Below are positions 44,681 to 54,716 of a stretch of 64,000 nucleotides of DNA, one piece after another. Source of the DNA: Lunatimonas sp. (GTDB lineage: Bacteria; Bacteroidota; Bacteroidia; Cytophagales; Cyclobacteriaceae); contig NZ_JAFIEU010000037.1 of assembly GCF_020832325.1 (NCBI RefSeq), positions 37,185 to 101,184 on the forward strand, written 5' to 3'. The stretch's first letter is position 1. Each line of letters begins with the position of its first letter. The notes below the pieces were generated by a model. It was not told the DNA's origin, searched no databases, and was given only the letters and a program-made list of their open reading frames with translations. The translations under genes were made by a program, and so were the position numbers.

Positions 44681-46240
44681 TCACTCGTACATCCAGTAAA
44701 GTTGTTTCCAATTTTCCGGTCCATCATTTTTCTGCGGTATTCCAGGCGTACTTCGGCCATTTTGTATGTATTCTGTCAGGAGAGATTTCAATTCATGAAC
44801 TTTGTCAGGATGGCTTTCGATTATATTTTGCGTTTCAGCCGGATCCTTATCGAGATTGAAAAGCTGCATTGGCGGCAACCCTTTTAACTCTTCCGGTGTC
44901 CTGGGAAAACTCCAACCTCCAGACCCCGGACACAAAATAAGTTTCCATTCCTCTTTTCTTATGGCAAAACTCCCATCAATCGAATGATGTACCGTTGCCT
45001 CCCTCAAAAATGTGGTTTCATTTCCTTGCAACACTAGAGGTAAGAAGCTAAAACTATCTTCTCCCGCCTGTGCTGGCAATTCAAAACTTACCAAATCTGC
45101 CAGGGTGGCTATTAAATCTGTGGTGCATATTGTTGAAGAGACAGTTCTGGCTTGCTGTATTTTTTCCGGCCAATGAACAATAAAAGGCACCCTATGCCCA
45201 CCTTCATAAATATCAGCCTTATGGCCTCTATAAATAAAACTGGGATTATGATTTACCCTTTCAAGTTCAGGAAAACTTGCCTTAGGAGAGCAGCCATTGT
45301 CACTGACAAAAATTAAAATCGTGTTTTCAAGTTGTTCCTTGTCTTCCAATGCTTGGATTATTTGCCCAACCACATCATCTACCTGTAACATAAAATCCCC
45401 ATACATATTGGTATTGCTTTTTCCCATATACTCTGTAGTCGGCAAAATCGGGGTATGGGGTGCTGGCAAGGCAAAATAAAGAAAAAACGGTTTCCCTGTA
45501 TCGGATTGCCGATGGATGTATTCCACCGCTTTATCGGTAAGGTGAGGCAATACCTGAACATGGTCAAAATCACTTCCGGTGGGACCCTCCCTCCAAAATC
45601 CCTTATCGTCTACATTGACAGTAACCCTGTCAGGTGAAGCCGTGACCTTATTATCTTCCACATATACATAAGGGGGCATATCCAATGAACCGCTGAATCC
45701 ATAGGAATAAGAAAACCCCAGATCTTTGGGGCCATTTGTAATGGGCTTAGAAAAATCAATATCGAAATTATTGGCGAGGTTATCGATATCAGAGGTATTT
45801 TCCTTAAATGCCCAGTCCCAGCCGAGATGCCATTTTCCAACAAAAGCGGTATGATACCCCTTTTGTTGGAGAAGATCACCTACGGTCAACCTACCACTGT
45901 CTATTAGGGGTTTGGAATAACCTCCCAATACACCGCTTTTTAAGGTAGACCGCCAGTTATACCTCCCGGTGATGATGCCGTATCGGGTTGGAGTACATAC
46001 CGCCGAACTGGTATGCGCGTCGGAAAATTTCAACCCATGATTAATCAATCGATCTAAATTTTTGGTATTGATTTTGGAATCGGGATTATACCCAGAAACA
46101 TCTCCAATCCCCAAATCATCTGCTAAGATGTATACAATATTCGGATTCTTAGGTGAACTGGTCGACTGTCCCTTTGATTGAATAGAGATGCCAATTAGGA
46201 CTATAAAAAATAAAGTTCGAATTTCTATTATTTTAGACAT
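44681..46240 (-). CDS. Sulfatase (arylsulfatase A-like, CTPTR type)
   Basis: This 519-residue protein has a signal peptide (about 1-24, ending QSKGQ). LADDLGIGDVSGYNP carries D41-D42, CTPTRYGIITGRYNWRS the formylglycine Cys (C82), FVSDNGCSPKA the Asp/Asn pair, and YRGHKADIYEGGHRVPFIVH the late core. It is closely similar in organisation to the gene at 42910-44550. Extracytoplasmic glycan desulfation is expected. It is separated from the upstream sulfatase gene by 75 nt and probably belongs to the SusC-SusD transcript. Confidence 0.92.
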   Translation of the reverse strand: MSKIIEIRTLFFIVLIGISIQSKGQSTSSPKNPNIVYILADDLGIGDVSGYNPDSKINTKNLDRLINHGLKFSDAHTSSAVCTPTRYGIITGRYNWRSTLKSGVLGGYSKPLIDSGRLTVGDLLQQKGYHTAFVGKWHLGWDWAFKENTSDIDNLANNFDIDFSKPITNGPKDLGFSYSYGFSGSLDMPPYVYVEDNKVTASPDRVTVNVDDKGFWREGPTGSDFDHVQVLPHLTDKAVEYIHRQSDTGKPFFLYFALPAPHTPILPTTEYMGKSNTNMYGDFMLQVDDVVGQIIQALEDKEQLENTILIFVSDNGCSPKASFPELERVNHNPSFIYRGHKADIYEGGHRVPFIVHWPEKIQQARTVSSTICTTDLIATLADLVSFELPAQAGEDSFSFLPLVLQGNETTFLREATVHHSIDGSFAIRKEEWKLILCPGSGGWSFPRTPEELKGLPPMQLFNLDKDPAETQNIIESHPDKVHELKSLLTEYIQNGRSTPGIPQKNDGPENWKQLYWMYE

Positions 46241-46315
46241 AGCTAATCTTTATTTATTGGTAATGTACTTTTAGGCTTTAATCATTTGCGCAAGTGCTTG
46301 GTCCTATGATAGCGA

Positions 46316-47656
46316 TCAGGAGGCGATTATTTCTTCAGTTAAACCAGACTCCCATTCCTTATAGGCTTTATTTAATTCTTGGAAAACATCCGGATAGGCT
46401 TCCTTGATATCAGTTGATTCCTGAATATCAGTGGACAGATCATATAAACTTGATGATTCACCAATTTTCAACAATTTCCAATTACCTTTCCGGGCAGCAA
46501 TTTGATTTCCAAATCTCCAGAATACGATCCTTTCCTCTTCCAAGTTAGTAGGGCTGTCCTCAAAAAATAATTCTGAAAGATTCTTCCCCGACAAACCCTT
46601 TGGCACCTCTAAACCCAAAAAGCCGGCAATAGTTGGGAACAAATCCATGGATAATACCAACTCTTCAGACACTTTCTGGGGAATCCTGTTTTTCCAGTAG
46701 AAAATAGCCGGGACCCTATGCCCTCCTTCGTAAAGTTGTCCTTTGAATCCACTGAACGGTGCATTTGATCCAACGTTTTTGGTGCCTCCATTGTCTGAAC
46801 AGAAAATAACCAGCGTGTTTTCTGAAAGCTGGTTTTTTTCGAGGTAGTCCATTACCCTGCCAACATTACCATCCAGAGATTCTATCATTTCCTTGTAGGC
46901 AGTTTCCTTATCTTCACGACTTCCCTGTATCGGAAAATCACCGCCGACTGTCCTATCCGCATTATCACTGGGTCCCTGATAGGGGGAATGGGGGGCACCA
47001 TGGGCCAAATACAGGAAAAATGGTTTGTCCATATTTCTATCTTCCAAGTAATCAAGTGCCTTATCCGTGATCAAATCAGTCAAATAGCCGACTTCATTTT
47101 CAAGATCTTGATTATTCCACCAGTCCTCATATCCTTCCTGATCGATATGGCTGAAATAATCAACATTTCCGCTTACAAATCCCACAAATTGGTCAAATCC
47201 TTGCACATTAGGGCCAAATTCCGGTTTATACCCCAGATGCCACTTTCCAAATATGGCTGTTGCATAACCTGACTCCTTTAAAAATTTTGCCAGTGTAAAT
47301 TTGTCTAAAGACATTCCCTTGTCTCTATGACTTTTAGCAGTAATAACCCCTTCCACTCCTGCTTCCTGAGGGTAAAGCCCTGTTAGCAGAGAAGCACGGG
47401 TTGGACTGCAAACCGCACCATTGGAATGGTAGTCGGTAAACCTGAAACCTGACGCTGCAAGCCGGTCAATAGTTGGCGTTTTTATCGAAATACTGCCATA
47501 ACAGCCCAAGTCATTGAATCCCAAATCATCGGCCATAATAAGCACTACATTGGGTGCGGTACTTTCGGAATTTGAATTTGCCACTTTGTTGGGTTGGGAA
47601 TTACATCCCCAAACCATTAAAGCCCATAACCCCAACGCATAAATGAATTTTTTCAT
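46316..47656 (-). CDS. Sulfatase, lipoprotein (CSPTR type)
   Basis: 446 residues from the Met at 47656, which directly precedes a lipoprotein signal (LWALMVWGC, Cys at 18). An upstream ATG at 47671 would overlap the susD stop by 4 nt and cannot be excluded. MADDLGFNDLGCYG has D43-D44, CSPTRASLLTGLYPQEAG the formylglycine Cys (C83), and FCSDNGGTKNV the Asp/Asn ligands. It is the first enzyme gene after SusD, so it probably acts on the sulfated glycan that the SusC/D pair imports. Confidence 0.92.
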   Translation of the reverse strand: MKKFIYALGLWALMVWGCNSQPNKVANSNSESTAPNVVLIMADDLGFNDLGCYGSISIKTPTIDRLAASGFRFTDYHSNGAVCSPTRASLLTGLYPQEAGVEGVITAKSHRDKGMSLDKFTLAKFLKESGYATAIFGKWHLGYKPEFGPNVQGFDQFVGFVSGNVDYFSHIDQEGYEDWWNNQDLENEVGYLTDLITDKALDYLEDRNMDKPFFLYLAHGAPHSPYQGPSDNADRTVGGDFPIQGSREDKETAYKEMIESLDGNVGRVMDYLEKNQLSENTLVIFCSDNGGTKNVGSNAPFSGFKGQLYEGGHRVPAIFYWKNRIPQKVSEELVLSMDLFPTIAGFLGLEVPKGLSGKNLSELFFEDSPTNLEEERIVFWRFGNQIAARKGNWKLLKIGESSSLYDLSTDIQESTDIKEAYPDVFQELNKAYKEWESGLTEEIIAS

Positions 47657-47667
47657 ACAACAGCTTC

Positions 47668-49176
47668 TCAATATCCCGGGTTTTGCTCTCCTAACTGCAC
47701 ATTATTGACAAATTCAATAGCCGGTAGTGGATACAAATGATAATCTTTCCCTGTAATCGGATGGGATATTAGTCTTTGCCTTGGGAAATTCAAATTAGTA
47801 TAATCCATTTGAACTTGAATAACATCGGCTAATATACCCCATCTGTTCAAATCAAAATACCGCTTCGCTTCGAAGGCAAGCTCAATCCTCCTTTCCCTCC
47901 TCACCGCTTCCCTGAACTCATCTTGATTAGAAAGATCTCTAGAAGTCAAAGGCATCAAACCAGCATTTTCCCTTACTTCATTTAACAAGCCGAATGCTTC
48001 TCCATCTGCCTGAAATCCAAGTTCATTTAATGCTTCGGCAAAATTCAATAGTATCTCCACATACCTAATTAATGGGAAGTTCCATGTGCTCAATCCTCTG
48101 GGGTCACTAGTATTGAAATACTTATTGACATAATAAAGGCTCCCATCAGGTTTGGAAGGATCAATAAAATTTGAAAGTCCATAAGTATCCACTATGACGT
48201 TCTTCCGGAGATCTCCATCCTCAAAGGCCTGTATCAAACCGTTTCCAGATGACAAACCACCCCCTTCACCTTCCAGTCCATCATCGGTAGGTAAAATGAA
48301 GGCGGACCCGTTTTCAAAATCAGCAGGAGCAAAGGCAATGCTTTTATTTGTTGTAGTTTGGGCTATTACCCCACCATATTGCACCTCAAAAAAAGATGCA
48401 GAACTATTTTCCTGGGAGCCATTAAAATTGTTACTATAATTCGCCAATAGAACCCCTGCCCCATGTAAATCTTGGGAAAGAGTGACAGCTTCTGACCATT
48501 CTTCCAATTCCAAATGCACTATTGACAATAAGGCCTTAGCAGCATTAGAAGTAGGCCTGCCCACTTCTCTGCCCACCCCACCACTATAGGACGGAGGTAA
48601 CAATTGTATAGCATCATTTATGTCCACTTTAATTTGGGCATACACCTCTATTATTCCGCTCCTCGGCTTTTCAGCATCATTTCTATCAACAATTTCCTCA
48701 ACAATTAATGGGACAGCTCCGAAAAACCGCACAAGGTTAAAATAATAAAAGGCACGCATGAATTTTGCCTGGCCTTCAATGGATCTTCTCATTTCTTCAC
48801 TTGAAAAATCCTGTACTTGGGACAGATTGTCCAATACCCCATTGGCCCTGGTAATCCCAAAGTAATGGGAGGTCCAAACTTGCTGAACAGGCCCAGAAGT
48901 CGGGTCCACTTCAAATAGGTCAGGTTGGGTTTCAAATCGCCAGGTCCATCCGTCATCACCTGCAAGTTCTGTCAACCTTAACATGTTTTGTTGGTATAGC
49001 CCTAGTAATGGATTATATATCCCATTTACAGCTGTGATAATATTACTTTCACTTGTGTACAGTTCTGCCATTGGGACAATCCCTTCTGGAATAGGCTCTA
49101 AAATTGAAGTGCAATTCGAATTGAGAAATATACTTATTGCGAGGGCAAAATTTGTTATATATTTATACGATTTCAT
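47668..49176 (-). CDS. susD: SusD/RagB family outer-membrane lipoprotein
   Basis: This 502-residue protein has a lipoprotein signal (FLNSNC, Cys at 22). SusD blocks are visible: NGIYNPLLGLYQQNM near the start, FMRAFYYFNLVRFFGAVPL in the TPR-like part, VRRERRIELAFEAKRYFDLN, and the terminal ending QNPGY. It binds oligosaccharides at the cell surface and caps the SusC transporter, whose gene ends 19 nt upstream. Specificity cannot be read from sequence, but the surrounding sulfatases point to a sulfated polysaccharide. Confidence 0.95.
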   Translation of the reverse strand: MKSYKYITNFALAISIFLNSNCTSILEPIPEGIVPMAELYTSESNIITAVNGIYNPLLGLYQQNMLRLTELAGDDGWTWRFETQPDLFEVDPTSGPVQQVWTSHYFGITRANGVLDNLSQVQDFSSEEMRRSIEGQAKFMRAFYYFNLVRFFGAVPLIVEEIVDRNDAEKPRSGIIEVYAQIKVDINDAIQLLPPSYSGGVGREVGRPTSNAAKALLSIVHLELEEWSEAVTLSQDLHGAGVLLANYSNNFNGSQENSSASFFEVQYGGVIAQTTTNKSIAFAPADFENGSAFILPTDDGLEGEGGGLSSGNGLIQAFEDGDLRKNVIVDTYGLSNFIDPSKPDGSLYYVNKYFNTSDPRGLSTWNFPLIRYVEILLNFAEALNELGFQADGEAFGLLNEVRENAGLMPLTSRDLSNQDEFREAVRRERRIELAFEAKRYFDLNRWGILADVIQVQMDYTNLNFPRQRLISHPITGKDYHLYPLPAIEFVNNVQLGEQNPGY

Positions 49177-49195
49177 GATTAAAGAGATTTAACTA

Positions 49196-52100
49196 TCAGA
49201 AAATAATTTGGGCTGAAAGTGAAACTAGTCTAGTTTGTGGGTATGGGGTATAATCTATGCCTGCAGATAATAGGCTTGCCCTACTTGAAGCTTCAGGATC
49301 AAGTCCTGTATAATTGGTAAACATGATCAAATTGGTCCCTGTAAGGGACAATTTTAAGGCTTCAACAGATTTATCATTAAAAAGGTAGGAGGGAAAGTTA
49401 TAGCTTAAGCTTAAATTTTTTAGTCTTATGAAATCTCCATTTTCCAAAAACCTATCAGAAACCATGGTCACCAAAGTCGTGGTGTTTCCTCCCTGTGAAG
49501 GTCTGGGGACAGCATTACTGGGGTTTTCAGGAGTCCAGAAATCATTAACCTCCGCAAGGTTCTGGACAAATGGAACTCCTCTCGCAAATAGGTTTCTTGC
49601 GGTATTATATACCTGAAAACCTCCGGAAAAGTCAAAAAACACGGACAAACTGAAGTTTTTGTAATCAAATGAATTGTCAATTCCTCCAAAAAACCTGGGG
49701 TGGGGATTGCCTACTATGGTTTTATCACCAGCGTCAAATACCCCATTACCATTCAAGTCCTTATATTTTGGATCACCTGGTACAGCCCCTGCCCAAGCTC
49801 TAGCAGCATCCTCTTCACCAAGTTGCCAAACACCATCAAATTGCCACATATAGAAAGACCCAACTGGATGGCCCGCCCTAGATAGATTAGCCGGTTGATT
49901 TGAAAGAGGGATCAACTGCCCGGGAATTTCCAATGATTCACCTATTGAGTTGGTTCCAATATCCAAAATCTCATTTCTATTAAATGAAATGTTGAAGTTG
50001 GTACTCCAACCTAACTTCCCTACGGTGTTCCGTGAGTTAATAGAAAATTCAAAGCCCTTATTCAATACGGATCCCAAATTTACAGTAGGATCCTCAGTTA
50101 CACCAGCCGTCAATGCCACTGGGGTTTGAATAAGCAAGTCTTGAGAGGTCCTATTGTAATAATCTGCAGTTAAATAAACCCTTCCCTCAAATAAAGAAAT
50201 ATCTGTTCCGATATCAAATTGCTTAGTGGATTCCCATTTGAGATTAGGATCACCTAAATTTTGGGGCGAATTACCTACCACTAAATTATTCCCGAAAACA
50301 TAAGGAGTTCCAGTAGCTCGGGTTAGGAAGGCAAAATTGCCAATCTCCTGGTTACCCGTAAGCCCATAACTAGTACGCAATTTAAAATCATCAATAACTT
50401 TCGAATTTTTAATAAATTCTTCTTCTGAAATTCTCCAAGCAACCGATCCAGAAGGAAATACACCATACCTACTCTCCGGACCAAACTTTGAGGATCCGTC
50501 TCTTCTAACTGTGGCCGTAAATAAATATTTATCACTATAAGAATAATTTGCTCTCAAAAAAGTGGAGACCAATCCAGAGCTAACCCTAGAACCACTCGCA
50601 TTGAAGTTGATTTGATTAGCTAATTGGTTCAAAGAGTTATTAATTGTACCCGCACCTGTCACTGAACTGTTTTCGAAAATAAATTGCTGAGCTGAAAATC
50701 CACCGAGCAACTTAACATCATGTTCGTTAAATCTTTTCACATAATTTGCCGTTAAATCAGTGACCCAATTTAGCTCTTGTCTATTTGGAACGGTAACCTG
50801 TCCCTCTGGTCTTCCGAAAAGTCCGATCTGATAGACTGGTAAAAAGGTGTATCCCTTTCCATTGACAATATCTCCACCTAAATTCGCAGAAACTGTTAAA
50901 TCATTAGTAGGTTTGAAGTCAAATTTCACATTACCCAATAGTCTAGTGACATTTCTCTCTCTAGTTGGGAGCATTATGTCGATTAACGGATTTGCATTCG
51001 CTCCAAAATAAGGTGCTGCTACGGTATTTATGGCAGTTAAATTACCGGCCTCATCAAACGGCTCTGTGTACGAGTGCTCAAAAATAAAACTTCTGTATCC
51101 GGATGAATTCCAGTCGTCGGCAGGTACAGTATTTTGCATCTGGTGACTACCCGTCAAGTTAGTGGAAACAGAAAACTTCTCGTTGATCTTGGTATTGAGA
51201 TTCAATCTCAAAAACCAGTTTTTAAGATCACTATTTACAATTGTTCCCTGCCTATCTAAATAAGATAGAGAACCAGAAAACTGCGTATTATCAGTACCTC
51301 CGCTAAATCCTAAATTGTAGTTTTGTCTTAAAGCAGTTCTTGTACCAAGATCTTGCCAGTCTGTATCGACTTGCCATGCAGGATGAGATGGGTCATCGTA
51401 GGTAGCAATACTTCTGTTTGAATTCCGGAAAGCCTCTACGAATAATAACCTTTGTTCCTCAGTACTCATTACATCGAACCGATTAAAAATTTCCTCAAAC
51501 CCTATATCGGTACTAAGCGTAAATTGGGTTTTTCCTGCTTTCCCTTTCTTAGTAGTAATTATTACAACGCCATTTGCTGCCCTTGCACCATATATAGCTG
51601 TAGCAGAAGCATCCTTCAAAATATCCATTGAAACGATATCTTTCGGATTAATGGTCGAAAAATCAGAACTGAAAAGAGGAACACCATCAACCACTATTAA
51701 TGGATCATTACTACCTGTTACTGAACCAACTCCTCGTATATTTATCGAAAACCTTCCCTCCAAATCACCACCGGTTTGTCTTACTTGTACACCACTTGCT
51801 CTTCCTTGGAGAGCATCTTCAAAATTGGCAAGGGGTCTTGACTGAATCAAATCTTCAGATAATGTTGAGACTGAGCCGGTAATATCAGCCTTTCTTTGGG
51901 TCCCATACCCTACAACTACCACTTCTTCCAGCGAAGACTGATCCTCCGCCAATGTAATATTAATGATGGATTGATTTCCAACAGTTATTCTTTGCGATCT
52001 ATAACCGATAAATGAAATAACTAAAACCGATCCCTCAGATGCTTCAAGACTAAACTCCCCATTTATATTTGTTACGGCCCCAATATTAGTTCCCTCAACA

Positions 52101-52564
52101 ACAATTGTAGCCCCCGGAATAGGCTCCCCTCGTTCATCTGTCACTCGCCCTTTTATTAGAGCATATTCCTGTTCTACGACCTCAATTCTGTGATTTTTAT
52201 CACCATCCACCCTAACATGAATATTACTATTCACTTGCACAAAATTCAGGTCCGTTTGTTTGGAGACATCAACCAAAATATCGTAAAGTGAGCCGTTGTT
52301 CGACTCCACCGAAACTGTCTTTTTCAGATCTACCAAACTATTGGAATACGTAAACCTAAAATCCGTCTTCGACTCCACCAGCTTGAAAAACTGGCTCAAT
52401 GACTTCTCGGATAGGTTTACCGAAATTTTCACTTCCTCCAGGGTCTTCCGCTGTGCATTTCCTGTATTAGCCAAGAGTATGGTGCAGAAGAACACTTGAA
52501 TCAGAAAGCCATACAATAATCGTTTAGACAGCATAAGCAATTGCCTAAGTATATTTTTTTTCAT
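49196..52564 (-). CDS. susC: SusC/RagA TonB-dependent outer-membrane transporter with STN domain
   Basis: This 1122-residue protein has a long signal segment (about 14-38), an N-terminal STN/secretin domain (about 48-120, SLSQFFKLVESKTDFRFTYS), a carboxypeptidase-regulatory-like domain (about 133-210, IKGRVTDERGEPIPGATIVV), a TonB-box-like and plug region (EEVVVVGYGTQRKADITGSV, IVVDGVPLFSS, DASATAIYGARAANGVVIIT), and a 22-strand barrel ending VSLSAQIIF. It imports oligosaccharides with SusD using TonB energy. The STN domain is known to contact FecR anti-sigma factors, and FecR and sigma genes lie directly upstream. Confidence 0.95.
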   Translation of the reverse strand: MKKNILRQLLMLSKRLLYGFLIQVFFCTILLANTGNAQRKTLEEVKISVNLSEKSLSQFFKLVESKTDFRFTYSNSLVDLKKTVSVESNNGSLYDILVDVSKQTDLNFVQVNSNIHVRVDGDKNHRIEVVEQEYALIKGRVTDERGEPIPGATIVVEGTNIGAVTNINGEFSLEASEGSVLVISFIGYRSQRITVGNQSIINITLAEDQSSLEEVVVVGYGTQRKADITGSVSTLSEDLIQSRPLANFEDALQGRASGVQVRQTGGDLEGRFSINIRGVGSVTGSNDPLIVVDGVPLFSSDFSTINPKDIVSMDILKDASATAIYGARAANGVVIITTKKGKAGKTQFTLSTDIGFEEIFNRFDVMSTEEQRLLFVEAFRNSNRSIATYDDPSHPAWQVDTDWQDLGTRTALRQNYNLGFSGGTDNTQFSGSLSYLDRQGTIVNSDLKNWFLRLNLNTKINEKFSVSTNLTGSHQMQNTVPADDWNSSGYRSFIFEHSYTEPFDEAGNLTAINTVAAPYFGANANPLIDIMLPTRERNVTRLLGNVKFDFKPTNDLTVSANLGGDIVNGKGYTFLPVYQIGLFGRPEGQVTVPNRQELNWVTDLTANYVKRFNEHDVKLLGGFSAQQFIFENSSVTGAGTINNSLNQLANQINFNASGSRVSSGLVSTFLRANYSYSDKYLFTATVRRDGSSKFGPESRYGVFPSGSVAWRISEEEFIKNSKVIDDFKLRTSYGLTGNQEIGNFAFLTRATGTPYVFGNNLVVGNSPQNLGDPNLKWESTKQFDIGTDISLFEGRVYLTADYYNRTSQDLLIQTPVALTAGVTEDPTVNLGSVLNKGFEFSINSRNTVGKLGWSTNFNISFNRNEILDIGTNSIGESLEIPGQLIPLSNQPANLSRAGHPVGSFYMWQFDGVWQLGEEDAARAWAGAVPGDPKYKDLNGNGVFDAGDKTIVGNPHPRFFGGIDNSFDYKNFSLSVFFDFSGGFQVYNTARNLFARGVPFVQNLAEVNDFWTPENPSNAVPRPSQGGNTTTLVTMVSDRFLENGDFIRLKNLSLSYNFPSYLFNDKSVEALKLSLTGTNLIMFTNYTGLDPEASSRASLLSAGIDYTPYPQTRLVSLSAQIIF

Positions 52565-52633
52565 AATATTGAATTGTTTAAGAATTGTGCTTGAACCATG
52601 CCTTGTCTTCTTTCCACGGACACAAGGCGGTAG

Positions 52634-52672
52634 AAGGCAGCGTCCCGTTCCCCCCAGAACGGATGCTGCCTT
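52634..52672. other. Long hairpin between FecR and SusC genes
   Basis: AAGGCAGC (52634-52641) pairs with GCTGCCTT (52665-52672), with a further CCGTTC/GAACGG stem inside and a C-rich (or G-rich) loop. There is no T tract, so it is more likely a processing or attenuation structure than a simple terminator. Confidence 0.6.
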
Positions 52673-52710
52673 TGATGATTAACTGCTGTCTTCGAAATAG
52701 TCCATAGGGT

Positions 52711-53775
52711 TTACTTTGGATTGTTGATCGTTACTTTTTTACCTTCTATTTTATAGGTAGTACCAGAAGTATAAAAAATCCCTGCCAGCACATTATCCAG
52801 CATCTCGTCTTGGTACACACCGGTATAGGCCCATCCCCGGGGTACTCTGCCATTAACCTGCACCTCTACACCATACCAATTTTCAATTTTTTGCTTTACG
52901 GACTCGAAGGTATCTTTCTTGAACACCAATTGCTTTTCTTTCCAACCCAGCACCTCCAAGGGATCAAAGGCAGTTTTGTAAAACTCCCCTCCTTCTTTCA
53001 TCACCAACATCTCACTCGGCACTAATTGCACCTGACTCCCCTTATCATCCTTGACCCGAACTTTACCGGTCACCAAGGCTACCGCCAGTTTGCCTCCCTC
53101 CTGCTGATTCACATTAAAGCTCGTGCCCAATACCTCTACCCGTGCATTGCCTGTCCGGACCACAAAGGGTCTATCGGATTCCGGCTGAATATCAAAGAAC
53201 GCCTCCCCGGTTAGGGAAACTTCCCGGAGATTGGAGTCAAATTCCTTTGGGTATTGAATGGAGCTGCCTGCATTCAGGTACACTTTGCTTCCATCCGTCA
53301 AGGTAATGAGTGACTTTACTCCGGCCGGATTTTCCTTGGTCACCAGAGGGATCTCCTCCGCCACGTCGGCTACCTCTTCGGCTGTCTGAAACATCAGGGC
53401 AACACTCATCCATCCGCAGAAGCCAAGTACCAATACTGCGACTACCTTTCGCAATGTCAGAAAACCTAATAGGTGCCCAACCCCTCGTCCATGGGGTTTC
53501 ATATACTCCATGGGTCCTGTAAACCGCACGATATTTTCAAAGGTCTCTACATACACCGTATCGGTGACAGGAATAGTACTTCGGTACCGCACCGCACGTA
53601 TTAGCTGGGCAGCCTCCTGAACGATAGTCCGCTTCTCCGGATGCTCCTGCAACCACTTTTCCCAAAAATGGCGATTGTTTTCATCGGGGAACTTGACCCA
53701 CTGAATGAAAAACTCATCCACCAGGAAATGCTCTAGTTCGTACTCTTTATACCTCATATCGGTCGGATATTCCAT
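52711..53775 (-). CDS. FecR-family anti-sigma factor
   Basis: This 354-residue protein has a cytoplasmic N-terminal sigma-binding part (about 1-125), one membrane segment (VVAVLVLGFCGWMSVALM at about 130-148), a FecR domain (LTDGSKVYLNAGSSIQYPKE, VSLTGEAFFDI, VRTGNARVEVLGTSFNV) and a C-terminal DUF4974-type domain (FKKDTFESVKQKIENWYGV). It would bind the sigma factor encoded 14 nt upstream and release it when the SusC STN domain signals substrate. Confidence 0.93.
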   Translation of the reverse strand: MEYPTDMRYKEYELEHFLVDEFFIQWVKFPDENNRHFWEKWLQEHPEKRTIVQEAAQLIRAVRYRSTIPVTDTVYVETFENIVRFTGPMEYMKPHGRGVGHLLGFLTLRKVVAVLVLGFCGWMSVALMFQTAEEVADVAEEIPLVTKENPAGVKSLITLTDGSKVYLNAGSSIQYPKEFDSNLREVSLTGEAFFDIQPESDRPFVVRTGNARVEVLGTSFNVNQQEGGKLAVALVTGKVRVKDDKGSQVQLVPSEMLVMKEGGEFYKTAFDPLEVLGWKEKQLVFKKDTFESVKQKIENWYGVEVQVNGRVPRGWAYTGVYQDEMLDNVLAGIFYTSGTTYKIEGKKVTINNPK

Positions 53776-53789
53776 AAGTTTGCTCGCTT

Positions 53790-54431
53790 CTATGATTCGC
53801 TCCTTTTTAACAGCGCCTTGAGGCTGTCCAATGCCCTGTAGATGATTTTCCGCGCCGACTTTACCTCGTTTAATTCCATCACCTCCGCTATTTCCTTGTA
53901 GCTCATCCCTTCCTCATATAGCAATAAAACCGCCTGCCGTTGCCTGCTCGTTAGCTGACTCAATGCCTGCTGAATCTTGATTTTTTGCTCGCTTTCCCGC
54001 TCTTGCTGTATGAGCTTTGTCTCAAAGGACACTTCAATGTCAAAAAAACCTTCGCCCAGCGTCTCCGTACTGACTTTGTTGCCTTTTTGCTTTGAGAGCT
54101 CCCGAATCAAATCCCGTTGCAGGCACTTGTACAGGTAGGACTTGATGCTCGCTACGGCACTCAAACCCCCACGCTTTTTTCTCAGCCCGATAAAGATGTT
54201 CTGTATGCAGTCCTGGACCATGGCCTGATCCTGAGTGATTTGGCTGCCAAAGCGAAATAAGTTCGGTGCGTGGACCCGGTAGATATAATTAAATGCCATT
54301 TCGTCGCCTTCATCGAATGCTCTCCAAATTTCCAGATCTGCTTTGTCTTTGAAAATCTCCATGGTAGCCGCATGCCGGTACGGCAGAGGGATATCGGGTA
54401 GGGTGGTTCTATTTTTCGGGTTTATACTCAT
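53790..54431 (-). CDS. ECF-type RNA polymerase sigma factor
   Basis: 213 residues. Region 2 is visible as DEGDEMAFNYIYRVHAPNLF, continuing with DQAMVQDCIQNIFIGL; region 4 as LTSRQRQAVLLLYEEGMSYK followed by EIAEVMELNEVKSARKIIY, the helix-turn-helix. The Met at residue 24 (MEIFKDKADLEIW) could be the true start. Regulated by the adjacent FecR, it probably drives the SusC-SusD-sulfatase genes. It heads the minus-strand regulatory cassette. Confidence 0.92.
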   Translation of the reverse strand: MSINPKNRTTLPDIPLPYRHAATMEIFKDKADLEIWRAFDEGDEMAFNYIYRVHAPNLFRFGSQITQDQAMVQDCIQNIFIGLRKKRGGLSAVASIKSYLYKCLQRDLIRELSKQKGNKVSTETLGEGFFDIEVSFETKLIQQERESEQKIKIQQALSQLTSRQRQAVLLLYEEGMSYKEIAEVMELNEVKSARKIIYRALDSLKALLKRSES

Positions 54432-54716
54432 GAGCGCGGGTTATTTCGCCTTCCTAACCTAAAGAGGAACAAACCACCGAAAATGACCCCATTATTATTT
54501 TAAAAAAAATGCAGTTGGCAAAATTTTACAAACGGTATATTTAATTTAAACAAAATATAGCCTATACATACAAGCGTTCTACTTACTATACCGGTACGAA
54601 AAAGCATGAAAAATCCACAAAACAACCAACATATTCCGCGAAATCGATCCGAGCTGACACCTGAAAAAAATAACTTCATGACCGGGATGCCTCCAACATT
54701 AGCAAAAAATTATTTG

